Shown here piece by piece: positions 26,901 through 34,740 of a DNA stretch of 64,000 nt (position 1 is the stretch's first letter; every line of letters starts with the position of its first letter). Source of the DNA: Limnothrix sp. FACHB-406 (GTDB taxonomy: Bacteria; Cyanobacteriota; Cyanobacteriia; CACIAM-69d). The notes under the pieces were generated by a model that was not told the DNA's origin, made no database searches, and saw only the letters and a list, made by a program, of their open reading frames with translations. A program made the translations under genes and the position numbers. The DNA lies in assembly GCF_014698235.1 (NCBI RefSeq), contig NZ_JACJSP010000001.1, forward strand, positions 248,001-312,000, given 5' to 3'.

Positions 26901-28733
26901 GTTGTTCACCACGATCGGCTTCACAGGCAAGAAAGCAGATCGATCGTCCTCATCCTCTGAATTGGTGGAATTGGTTGTGGTTGAGTCCACAGGGGCGATC
27001 GGGATCAAGCTAAAGGAAGTGTTCAGGCCGCTAACGGTGGTGTTGGTGGTGCTGGAATTGGAGCCAGTTTGCATGGGAGCCACCGGAATCAGCGACACTG
27101 AACTGCTCAGGGTTGGATTGGTACTGGGGGGATCGTTGGTTGTGCCGGGAATCAGGGTAATGGATCCGGGGTTGATCGTACCCGTTGTCCCTGTGCTCGT
27201 GCCCGTTGTTCCCGTGCCCGTGCCCGTTGTGCCCGTAGGGTTCAAAGGAACGACAGGGCGTAGGGTTGTGGAGCCAGTGCTGGTGCTGCTGCTGGAACTG
27301 GTGCTGCTGGGTGAGGGCGTAGTGGGTCTAGTGGTGGTGGTAGCAACCACGGGCGAGGAAATGAAGGGAGCGCGGTTGCTGCGGGCGGGTGTGGAGCCGA
27401 AGGCAAGGGTGGTTTGACCATCGCGATCGCTGAAGATCGGTTCAAAGACCGTGCGAAACAGCACCCGATCGCCCGTCGGTTGCGTCACAAACAATTGACC
27501 ACCCGTGCGCAGGGGCAAATTCCCGGCGATCGCCCCTGAACTCACTAAAAAAAGATTGAGATCACTGATGATGCCGCTGTCGGAGTGGTGCAAGCCGTAT
27601 AGATCCACCTGCCGATCGCCCCAGAGGGTCAACTGTCCCCCGGCGCTCAACCGCAAAGGATTCGTGGAATTGTCGCGCCCGATCGCCGCTTGTCCCGCCA
27701 GTAAATGTAAATCGCCCGTGGTGCTGAGCTGACTAGACAGCAGCAGCAAGTTATGGGCCGCCGACAGGGTGGCCGTTCCGGCCGTGGCTGACTGCACCGC
27801 CACATCACCCGCCGCCAAGGGGCCCTCAGAATGGCCGATCGAAACCGTGCCATCAGGCCGCACCGTCAAGGCATTGGCCGTGACCGGTTGCCCCGCCAGC
27901 AGTTCCGGAATGGTTCGCGGGGCGATCGGGTCCAACGCCAAATCCGCACCGGGCCGCCCCCCGATCGGCAAATCCAACGCCAGCACCGACCCTTCCGGCG
28001 TGAACCGCACAAAGCGATCGCCCGGAACCGCCGCCACCATCAGCCGCCCCCCCGGAGCCGACAGGGTTCCCACGCTCAAGACCGCGCCCCCCACCAAACT
28101 CAAGCTTTGGCCCGTTGGCACAGCCAGGGCCGCCCGGTTCAAAATTCCTGCCGGTTGCGACAGGGCAAACGCCAGCCCCGTTGGATCGCCCAACAAATTC
28201 GCGTATTGATTGGCTCCTGTCGCTTGGAACCAAAATTCCCCAGACTCACCAAAGCTCGCACCCGTGGCCGTGGTGGCCGTGAAGGAAGCGGGCACATTCA
28301 GCCGAGCATTGGGCCCAAACACCAAACCCGCTGGATTCACCAAAAACAGATTGGGGTTGCCACCGCTGACCTGGATGAGTCCATCAATTCGCGACGGATC
28401 GCCCCCCACCACACGCCCCAGAATGTTGCGCAAGTCCGGCGTGGCCAGGAAATTCGCAATTTCCTGGGTGTTGAGATTAAACCGCTCAAAGCTGTGGAAC
28501 AGGTTGGCCCCATCGCTCGATCGACTGCCGCCGCTGATATCTAAGCGATCGCCCTGGGGAGTCACCACCGTGCCCGTGCCGTCGGCCGCCGGGGCGATCG
28601 ACTGGGCCCAAACCGCCCCCGAGTCAGCACCCAGGCTCCCGATCGTCAAAAAACCCGCAATTCCCGCAATTAAACAGCCCCCAACACCTGCCCCCACGAA
28701 GGAGCAGCCACCTAAGTTCCGCAAGACATGCAT
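23931..28733 (-). CDS. TPS-secretion domain / TPR / CHAT protease fusion protein
   Basis: A 1600-residue protein with three parts. After a signal-like N-terminus ending in AQS, residues to about 300 form a filamentous-haemagglutinin TPS domain (FHSFERFNLNTQEIANF, LFLVNPAGLVFGPNARLNV), which normally directs two-partner secretion through an outer-membrane TpsB pore. A long Ser/Thr/Asn-rich low-complexity region follows. Roughly residues 900-1200 are TPR repeats (GDYGTAATVQQKALALSQAL and similar). The C-terminal CHAT domain has the caspase-like dyad His1466 (HLATHG) and Cys1513 (LSACNTG). The start at 28733 is preferred to an earlier in-frame codon because it leaves a normal signal peptide. Probably a secreted or surface-exposed protease; the TpsB partner is not in the window. 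Confidence 0.88.
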   Translation of the reverse strand: MHVLRNLGGCSFVGAGVGGCLIAGIAGFLTIGSLGADSGAVWAQSIAPAADGTGTVVTPQGDRLDISGGSRSSDGANLFHSFERFNLNTQEIANFLATPDLRNILGRVVGGDPSRIDGLIQVSGGNPNLFLVNPAGLVFGPNARLNVPASFTATTATGASFGESGEFWFQATGANQYANLLGDPTGLAFALSQPAGILNRAALAVPTGQSLSLVGGAVLSVGTLSAPGGRLMVAAVPGDRFVRFTPEGSVLALDLPIGGRPGADLALDPIAPRTIPELLAGQPVTANALTVRPDGTVSIGHSEGPLAAGDVAVQSATAGTATLSAAHNLLLLSSQLSTTGDLHLLAGQAAIGRDNSTNPLRLSAGGQLTLWGDRQVDLYGLHHSDSGIISDLNLFLVSSGAIAGNLPLRTGGQLFVTQPTGDRVLFRTVFEPIFSDRDGQTTLAFGSTPARSNRAPFISSPVVATTTTRPTTPSPSSTSSSSSTSTGSTTLRPVVPLNPTGTTGTGTGTTGTSTGTTGTINPGSITLIPGTTNDPPSTNPTLSSSVSLIPVAPMQTGSNSSTTNTTVSGLNTSFSLIPIAPVDSTTTNSTNSEDEDDRSAFLPVKPIVVNNNSNTANTGNTGPSFTVATVNISLDGANFGGLLTPTNQGIHFSTGKAPISAPWAANVDGLVQSTLANTTEQPVSAGGSSPVAGTANAGNTNLIGNNLSAAISSDSIVQRANLASAAFAANPASVNGVAGNAAPVTSAVPTSTNLSIAPLIAPSSGQSPNAAPLVPPSGVTDAANNSMVGTLATGLPVSSNPLPNSGAIGEGGSNLAHSAGVVDFQTNQAINQTALLGSRSPGLESTNSSGIPANGSVTDPGQVLNLQALRAETLQAALCDNTVWLDCQRKDLERARNSGDRKAIVVALQRLGRAHYQAGEYGDAILAHRESRDLATDQPLLAAIAESDLGSSYGALGQYPEAIAHYEQALALLRSNPAPTLESNILNNLGLMATNQQNLEQARAYFAQSLAIAQQHQDLSNQARALTQIGLLDYQATRYEAAVKAHQASLALAEQANDQPAIARTLDNLGLAYYAQGDYGTAATVQQKALALSQALGDRHGTARALSNLGDTYYRLQDFDAATDYLQRAIASWEQVRENLTSDGARLAIFETQETTYSTLQTVLIAAQKPEQALLANERGRAQALLKLLAEESQWGDRSAARSAPTPNPSELTDSIDLGQIQRVAREQSATLISYAIERDTRDHEGQRQLLDLAINIWVVQPSGQVHFRQVPLPNSQTLRDQIPLLRLFLGTRTASRSAQSTVNGNRRSITPGLRQLHRLLIEPIAEWLPTQPGDQLIVMPQQDLFLVPFSALQDDQGRYLIERHSLAMAPSIQVLDRTQRQAQRLRQGGTALTDRPLIVGNPTMPRLPSSRSNTRSQLAPLPNAEIEAQSIAHMLNARPLLGSQATKAAVLGQMEQASLIHLATHGILDAKHGLDSAIALAPSNSPGDDGWLTARELLNLDLKAQLVVLSACNTGQGAISGDGIVGLSRSLLAAGTPSAIVTQWAVPDAPTAFLMTQFYQFLGQGMDKAAALRQATLRTIQEYPDPIDWAAFTLIGDTR

Positions 28734-29483
28734 GGTAAGGACAACAAGCAGTGAGTAGGAGTCAGATCCAGCGAGATCAAGACGCAAGCAAAATCAAGAT
28801 GCCATCAAATCGCTGAAGTTTCTGGAGAGCTGCTCAACAAGCAACATACCCATTTTTCGCAAGAATTTGATCCCAGACGCTCCCTGGCCAGTCTAGAACA
28901 TTCGTTTATGAAATTTAGAAACGATGCAGGCTGTTCAAGATCCGGTTCTGAATCCATTCAAAAACTGATGAAACCGTCAATTAAATTACTGATCAAGTTC
29001 TATTATTAATTTTTCTCATTACAGACAAAAACGCCGAATTTTTCATTCGTAATTCTTTAGCGCAATGAATATCAGAACCAATGAATACAGCCCTTACCTC
29101 GATTAGTAGCCCGTAGGGTGGGCACTGCCCACCGAGCCGTTGCTTCATGGTATCTGTGATATGGCGTGCCAATTATTTTAGGTAAAGGCTGTATCAAGCG
29201 AATATCAGAATTAGACTTGAAACTCAGCCTCAAGTAACTGTGTGATCTTGTTGTGACTTTGCAATCAATTCTCAAATAAAAAAGATAAACCCTGATGACT
29301 GTCAGACTTTCTTGAGCATCCAAACAGGCATGGTGTCCAAAATTTCTGCCATTTTTGCAATTACTCGCAGCGCCAGAAATGATTGATCAATGCCATCGAT
29401 CCTTTGGATTACAAGTTTATGGCCTGCTTTTTTCACTAGTGAACAGAGCGAAAACCACACTCCCAAAAATCAGTTAAGCGCCT
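28734..29483. other. AT-rich intergenic region carrying a MITE-like element
   Basis: No gene is supported. The only structure found is the element at 29086-29193 (listed separately), flanked by an 11-bp direct repeat. Left of it (28790-29080) is simple AT-rich spacer that should hold the promoter of the TPS-CHAT gene. Confidence 0.45.
29086..29193. mobile_element. MITE-like element with 14-bp terminal inverted repeats
   Basis: The ends TACAGCCCTTACCT (29086-29099) and AGGTAAAGGCTGTA (29180-29193) are inverted repeats with one mismatch. The interior holds GTAGGGTGGGCACTGCCCACC, whose core GGTGGGCA-C-TGCCCACC (29117-29133) is a perfect hairpin. The 11-mer GAATATCAGAA occurs on both sides (29067-29077 and 29200-29210), a few bases outside the ends. 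There is no coding capacity. A matching end motif also occurs near 4375. Confidence 0.6.
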
Positions 29484-30065
29484 TTAGGCCGTTTCAGCAC
29501 TCGTGTCAGCGCTATGAATTCGATGGCGCTGATGTTGACGTAATTTCAACATTAAATCGGGAGGCAACTTGGCAGACTTCCAATAGGCATCCTGGAAATT
29601 GGACTCGGCTAACTTTGCCATATGCAGGTCGGCCCCGGCAAAATTGGCTCCCAAAATATTTGCTTCTTGTAAGTTCACTCCCACCAACGATGCGCCCACA
29701 AAATCAGCTCCCAAAGCGCAGAGTCGATGAAGATTAGCACCATCAAAGGTTGCCCCGGTGAAGACCGCTTCGATCGAGTTAGTGGCTGATAAATTGGCTC
29801 CGGTAAAGTTGGCCCCGATCGCCCTGACCCAAGTGAGGCTAGCTCGACTGAGATTCACCCCAATCAAATCCACCCCAATCAAGTTTGCACCGTTCAAATT
29901 GGCTTCACTCAAGTTGGCACGGGTTAGGTTAGCCAACACCAAATTGGCTTCGCTCAAATTAATTCCCGGTAGCTCAGCCGCAATCAGATTAACTTCACTG
30001 AGATCTGCACCTCGAAAATTCCGTTCTCCTAAGCGATAGCGCCCCAACAGTTCATCTGCATCCAT
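29484..30065 (-). CDS. Pentapeptide-repeat protein
   Basis: A 193-residue protein built of A(D/N)LxX-type pentapeptides (SEANLNGANLIGVDLIGVNL and so on), predicted to form a right-handed quadrilateral beta-helix. It begins MDADELLGRYRLGERNFRGADL, the usual start of cyanobacterial members, so the ATG at 30065 is chosen over one four codons upstream. The C-terminal tail (KLPPDLMLKLRQHQRHRI) lies outside the repeats. Function is unknown for most cyanobacterial members. Confidence 0.9.
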   Translation of the reverse strand: MDADELLGRYRLGERNFRGADLSEVNLIAAELPGINLSEANLVLANLTRANLSEANLNGANLIGVDLIGVNLSRASLTWVRAIGANFTGANLSATNSIEAVFTGATFDGANLHRLCALGADFVGASLVGVNLQEANILGANFAGADLHMAKLAESNFQDAYWKSAKLPPDLMLKLRQHQRHRIHSADTSAETA

Positions 30066-30295
30066 GACGTTATTCACCCCATTTACTTCAATTGGCTTGG
30101 GAATGAGCCAAATCGATCGCCCCTTGTCGTCACAAAGGGCTGTTACTGCTCAATATGACTGAATTATGACGAAGTATTGTCATCAATTCTGGGTAATCGA
30201 CAATCTCACTGCTTCCCTCTATTCTGTTCAGAATAACGATGAGTAGAAACGAGTTGGCTTAATTATCGATTGATTTAGTTTTTATTCCCTTCCAG

Positions 30296-31243
30296 TCAAT
30301 CTATCTTTACAAGCAGTTTGAGGGTGAATTCTGAAACCGCATGGGTGAAAGCTGCGGTGGATTCATAGGGCAAAACATTCCGTCCTGGAAGTTTGTAGCC
30401 TTCACCTTGGGGAAGGTTTTCAAGGTAAAGATTGAGACGCTGATCGGGACTTTCCTGCTTGCCGCTTTTGCTGATGCTAGAAGCGGTTTCCCCAAACAAG
30501 GCCAAGGTTGGGTAGGGGATTTTGCGAATTTTTTCGGCATAGCCCTTCTGCCAAAACCGAGCCAGAAACGCAAAAACCGCATGGCGACTGGCCGGATCCG
30601 CAGCCCCTTGATCCAGCATGGAAAGCCATTCTTCGTCAATGTCTGGCAAGGCAGCAAAAAGCTGTTTTGCCGAAAAAGAACTCAAAAATTGCCGCCGCTT
30701 CGCATATTGAAAAAAAGCAGCCCCGATCCAAGAGTCAAACAGCCCATTCCAGAGCAATTTCTGTTGCCACTTTGGCGCAACTTCGGCCATCACTTGCCAA
30801 GCAGGCGGCCCCGAGAGAATCAGGCCGCGAATGTCGATCGCCCCGTTGGCATTGTTGGCATGGGTCGATCGCTCCACCATCTCGATCGCCACGGGAAACA
30901 ACGCCCCTTGCACCACCAAAATCACCGGCCGCTGCACCACCGTTTGCACAAAATGCAGCAGTTGATCGGCCCAATCTTCTGGATAAAGGGCGTAACGAGG
31001 CTTGGCCGCATCCCCACAGCCCAACAAATCTGGATTAAAGATGGCTAAGGCACTGCCCGATCGCTCCCAAGCATTAATGAACCGCGTCCAAAAGTGTCGC
31101 GATAGGCCAACCCCGATCGGGTGAATTAATAACAAAACTGGCTGATTCGGCTGGGCTGTTCCCCACTGATCATAGCTACAGCGATAGCCTTGCCAATCAT
31201 AAAATTGAGTGGCGCGATCAGTCGAATTTTTCAGATTAGTCAT
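30296..31243 (-). CDS. Alpha/beta-hydrolase-fold protein, probable pseudoenzyme
   Basis: A 315-residue alpha/beta-hydrolase-like protein starting MTNLKNSTDRATQFYDWQGY. The oxyanion region LLLIHPIGVGLSRHFW and FNPDLLGCGDA are typical. At the nucleophile elbow, where GxSxG is expected, the sequence is VVQGALFP, so Ser is replaced by Gly. Near the C-terminus the segment that normally carries catalytic His reads PGRNVLPYES and has none. I infer that it is not a classical Ser hydrolase. The frame is open 25 codons further upstream, but without family similarity. Confidence 0.8.
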   Translation of the reverse strand: MTNLKNSTDRATQFYDWQGYRCSYDQWGTAQPNQPVLLLIHPIGVGLSRHFWTRFINAWERSGSALAIFNPDLLGCGDAAKPRYALYPEDWADQLLHFVQTVVQRPVILVVQGALFPVAIEMVERSTHANNANGAIDIRGLILSGPPAWQVMAEVAPKWQQKLLWNGLFDSWIGAAFFQYAKRRQFLSSFSAKQLFAALPDIDEEWLSMLDQGAADPASRHAVFAFLARFWQKGYAEKIRKIPYPTLALFGETASSISKSGKQESPDQRLNLYLENLPQGEGYKLPGRNVLPYESTAAFTHAVSEFTLKLLVKID

Positions 31244-31317
31244 GGTTTTTGCTCGCAAATAATGGCTAAATTCAGGTGTCTGTTTCGGCTTTTCAGATAT
31301 CTTCCGAAATTGGCTCA

Positions 31318-31400
31318 TGAACTTGAGTTTTGAAACTGGCTCATGAACTTGAGCTTTGAAATTGAGCTTTGAAATTGAGTTTTGAAATTGGGTTCAAAGA
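31318..31400. repeat. Degenerate tandem repeats
   Basis: Variants of the unit TGAGCTTTGAAAT are repeated about five times in a row upstream of the hydrolase-like gene. They resemble replication-slippage products. Similar arrays occur at 32219-32400 and 37620-37990. Confidence 0.5.
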
Positions 31401-31434
31401 TGGGGCGAAGGGTGAATGCAACAACGGTGATTTC

Positions 31435-32013
31435 TTAACTGGACTCCGAAGACTTTGGATCCGGATCACAGCGAATTTCTACCATGAATCCGTCAGGGTC
31501 GTAAAAGTAAACACCGCGACCGGTGGGGCGAGTGACGGGCCCATGGGCGATCGCCACTTGGTGCTGCTGAAGGACAGCAAGGGCGCGATCGAACGCTTCG
31601 GGGGCAATATCAAAGGCCAAATGATTGGCGCGGGTAAATTGCTGACCCGGATCCGGGTGCGGCGGCTGTAGGTCTGGCTCCCAAAACAAATCCAAAATCA
31701 AGCCATCGGGGAGCAAAAAGTTGGCAACCTTGCCCGCCGCCACCAGGGATTTGAGGGTGCTGGGAACCCGATCGCCCGTTAACTCCTCCAGACCCAACAG
31801 ACCACCATAAAAGCGACGGGCGGCCTCCATATCCTTGACGTTGAGGGCGATGTGGTGAACCTTGCGCAGGGTGGCTGGTCCCAATCCAACGGACGCTGAC
31901 GGGGCGGATGCCAACCCACAAGGCAAAGGAGACAAAGATGGCGAATCAACTTCCGGGGTCACATCCGGCGCGATCGCTTCAGGGTTCACCACTCGATCGA
32001 CTGCTGTTTCCAT
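31435..32013 (-). CDS. VOC-family (glyoxalase/dioxygenase fold) protein
   Basis: A 192-residue protein. After a Pro/Ser-rich N-terminal tail of about 45 residues comes one VOC domain: VHHIALNVKDMEAARRFYGGLLGLEEL, then NHLAFDI and GRGVYFYDPDGFMVEIRCDP. The metal ligands are the first His, the His in NHLAF and the Glu in MVEI. Members are metal-dependent lyases, dioxygenases or resistance proteins; substrate unknown. The ATG at 32013 follows an alternative start six codons upstream. Confidence 0.85.
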   Translation of the reverse strand: METAVDRVVNPEAIAPDVTPEVDSPSLSPLPCGLASAPSASVGLGPATLRKVHHIALNVKDMEAARRFYGGLLGLEELTGDRVPSTLKSLVAAGKVANFLLPDGLILDLFWEPDLQPPHPDPGQQFTRANHLAFDIAPEAFDRALAVLQQHQVAIAHGPVTRPTGRGVYFYDPDGFMVEIRCDPDPKSSESS

Positions 32014-32413
32014 CGCTCCATGCTTTCCCAACGCTTCGTGCCTTTCAGGTTAACAGGGCGATCGGGTGGGTGTCGTTGCCGTAAATTTGCGGAGAAAGGT
32101 GCTGAGAACCGGCGCATGAGTCACAGACCAGGGGTGAAGGGCAGGATCGATCGCGCCGTTCCAAACATCCTCTTAGAATGGGACAGCGAGTGCTGCCCTT
32201 GGTCATCCAATCGCTGCGTTTTGCCGCGTTGAAATGTTTGCCGCGTTGAAATGACTGTGCTCAACGCCAAAGCGGTCTGGAGCAATCCCAGAGCCATACC
32301 CAGAGCTATTCCAGAGCTATTGCTGTATTTTTTTGATCTCAACTGATCCCAATTGATTTCAACATTGATTTCAACTCGCGTCCCAATTGATTCCAACTCG
32401 CGATCGCCTAAGT
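32014..32413. other. Intergenic region with tandem slippage repeats
   Basis: No gene is supported. TTTGCCGCGTTGAAATG occurs twice in tandem (about 32219-32252), followed by repeats of CCAGAGCYAT and then of CAATTGATTYCAAC (to about 32400). The region must also hold the promoter of the DUF3119 gene. Confidence 0.5.
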
Positions 32414-32881
32414 ATGTCTGAACCCAACGCAACCCCATCCGCTGTCCAGTCGCCCGACTTGTCCCCGATCGCCCCTGGGGAAACCACCGCTGGCTCGCTG
32501 CCTGATTCGGAGGTGATCGAACTGCCGCCGGATTTTGTGTTGCCCACGGGGTTGGCGGCCATCTCAATTCTGTTTTTGGCTTGGAACTTGTTGGCGGCGT
32601 TGGCGCTGGCGGCGTTTTCGGCGTTTTTGACCCTGCAAGCGGCCACCCTGCGGCTGTTGTTCACGGCAACGGCTTTGGACATTTACCGGGGCGACAAGCT
32701 GATTCGGCGCTTTCCTTACCAGGATTGGGAAAACTGGGATATCTTTTGGTACTACCTACCGACCCTGTTCTATTTCAAGGAAGTGAAGAGCTTGCATTTC
32801 CTGCCCATTTTGTTTGACCCCAAGCTCTTGCGGGCCTGTTTGGAAGCGAAACAACTACCTAAGCGCCGCGCTTGGCAATAG
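32414..32881 (+). CDS. DUF3119 family membrane protein
   Basis: A 155-residue cyanobacterial protein of the DUF3119 family. The polar N-terminus is followed by a hydrophobic segment (GLAAISILFLAWNLLAALALAAFSAFLTLQAAT), likely one or two membrane helices, then the conserved block DIYRGDKLIRRFPYQDWENWDIFWYYLPTLFYFKEVKSLHFLPILFDP. The start is the ATG at 32414. It precedes a DUF3086 gene by about 220 bp on the same strand, an arrangement recurrent in cyanobacteria. Function unknown. Confidence 0.85.
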   Translation: MSEPNATPSAVQSPDLSPIAPGETTAGSLPDSEVIELPPDFVLPTGLAAISILFLAWNLLAALALAAFSAFLTLQAATLRLLFTATALDIYRGDKLIRRFPYQDWENWDIFWYYLPTLFYFKEVKSLHFLPILFDPKLLRACLEAKQLPKRRAWQ

Positions 32882-33099
32882 GGCCGCTGGGGCACGATCG
32901 AGCGCCGGGGAAATTTCTGAGGGCGATCGAGCGGGCGCGATGGAATTGGCGAGATCGGTCACTTTCGGGAAACCCGACCGAAGATCGGGTGGGGCTACGA
33001 ATCATAATTGTCCAAGGAACTGGGATGATGGCGGCCAAGGTTTAAACGCTCAGTGTTGTTCCGCTTGAGCGTTCCACTGTTTGCAATCTAGTGCTTGAA

Positions 33100-34494
33100 A
33101 TGTCTGATATTGCTGATCTGTCCGAATCGATCGATCGCCCCTCGGAAACCAACTGGGACGATGAACCGTTGCCCACCCCTGCCCCATCGCCCCAGGTGGG
33201 AGAAGCGGCGACGACCGGAACACCGGTCAGCTCGGCAGATCGATCGAGCACAGCAGCGCTGACAGCCACAGGGGAATCGATCACCGATTTGGCCCCCGAG
33301 GCTTCCCCCGCCCCGGAACCGACAGCGACACCGGACACGATCGGCGCACCATCCCCGATCGACAGCTCCCCGGTGGCTCCGGCCCCGATCGTCGCGGCCC
33401 CAGAGTCGGCAGCGCCTCCGGCGGATAACCCCGATCGAGCAACGCCAGCAGCCACTTCAAGTGCAGACCCAAATCCAAACCCAGATCCCGATCCAAGCGC
33501 ACAGCCCAATCTCGACCCAGCGCCAACTTCAAATTCCCAAAATTCCCAATCAGCCACCCAAGACTTAGCCGATCGCGTGGCCGATCTCCAAGAGCAACGC
33601 GATCAACTGCTGGCGGAAATTGCCCAAGCCCGTCGCGACCTCAGCCGCATTCTCAGCTTGGGAACTGCCGAGCTGGAACAGCGCCGCCAAAACCTGACCG
33701 CCAGCATTGAGCAACTGGAGCGCCGTCAGGAACGAATTCGCCAGGAAATGAAAAGCACGTTCGCCGGTGCATCCCAAAACGTTGCCGCCAGGGTTCAGGG
33801 TTTCAAGGACTACCTGGTGGGCAGTTTGCAAGAGTTGGTGGCCGCCGCTGAGGAGTTATCCTTTGCGCCGCCGCCCGCCCCAACTCCAGCCCCGGCTCCG
33901 GAGCGATCGGCCCCCACGCCACCCACCGCGATCGAGGGACAATTTCAGGGCGATCGCCGCAAAATTGAGCAAATCCTAGAGCGATATCGCACCCGGCCGG
34001 ACTATTACGGCCCCCCGTGGCGTTTGCGGCGCACCTTTGAGCAGGTTCACGCCGATCGGGTCAGTCAGTGGTTTTTTGACCTCAGCGGTCGAGGGGCCCT
34101 GCGCACCATGGGCAGCCGCCTACAAAACATCCTGGTGGTTTCCGCCACCATCTCTGTGCTGCGGGCCATCCATGGCGATCGACTCCGAACCCTGATCCTG
34201 ATCGACAGTCCCGAGCGGCTGGGCGACTGGCGGCGCGGCCTGCAAGACTCCCTGGGCATTTCCCGCGCCGACTTTGGGGCCGAACAGGGCGTAATGCTAT
34301 TTGAGTCCCCGGATCCCTTGGCGCAACGGGCCGATCGAATCCAGCGGGGCGGTGGCGTGCCGTTCATTGTGGTGGACGAGTCCGACGGTCGCATTAGCCT
34401 TTCGTTGTTGCAGTTCCCCCTATGGCTGGCGATCGCGCCGGATCCCCGGATTGCGCCCCCCAGCGGCCTCGGCGGCAGCAGCTATGACTACTAA
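33100..34494 (+). CDS. DUF3086 family protein
   Basis: A 464-residue cyanobacterial protein. Residues 1-150 are Pro/Ala/Ser/Asp-rich and probably disordered. A coiled coil follows (ADRVADLQEQRDQLLAEIAQARRDL through RQERIRQEMKS), and the C-terminal DUF3086 domain begins near RKIEQILERYRTRPDYYGPPWRLRRTFEQVHADRV. No signal peptide or membrane segment is seen. The start is the ATG at 33100, with an in-frame upstream TTG possible. It lies downstream of DUF3119 in the same direction. Function unknown. Confidence 0.88.
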   Translation: MSDIADLSESIDRPSETNWDDEPLPTPAPSPQVGEAATTGTPVSSADRSSTAALTATGESITDLAPEASPAPEPTATPDTIGAPSPIDSSPVAPAPIVAAPESAAPPADNPDRATPAATSSADPNPNPDPDPSAQPNLDPAPTSNSQNSQSATQDLADRVADLQEQRDQLLAEIAQARRDLSRILSLGTAELEQRRQNLTASIEQLERRQERIRQEMKSTFAGASQNVAARVQGFKDYLVGSLQELVAAAEELSFAPPPAPTPAPAPERSAPTPPTAIEGQFQGDRRKIEQILERYRTRPDYYGPPWRLRRTFEQVHADRVSQWFFDLSGRGALRTMGSRLQNILVVSATISVLRAIHGDRLRTLILIDSPERLGDWRRGLQDSLGISRADFGAEQGVMLFESPDPLAQRADRIQRGGGVPFIVVDESDGRISLSLLQFPLWLAIAPDPRIAPPSGLGGSSYDY

Positions 34495-34740
34495 CGTTGA
34501 GCTAGCCGACACCAATGGTCAGGATCGAGTAGACACCGCGAATGAGTTGTTAGGGCCAGTTGTTAGGGCCAATCCAAGCGATCGAGGGCTGAAGCCCCAT
34601 GGCGATCGGGCAACGAGAGTGGCAAAATTCGTAAAAATCCTTGAAGCTTCAAGCCATCCAACCTATTGATGGCTAGCATGTCCAAGTAACTGCAACCAGT
34701 TCAAGATCACTGGGCGCTGTATTTCGGTGTGGTGCAACCT

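Noticed and set aside
29072-29323. An 83-codon minus-strand frame
   Set aside because: It runs through the MITE-like element and its flanks, and the predicted peptide simply translates the repeat.
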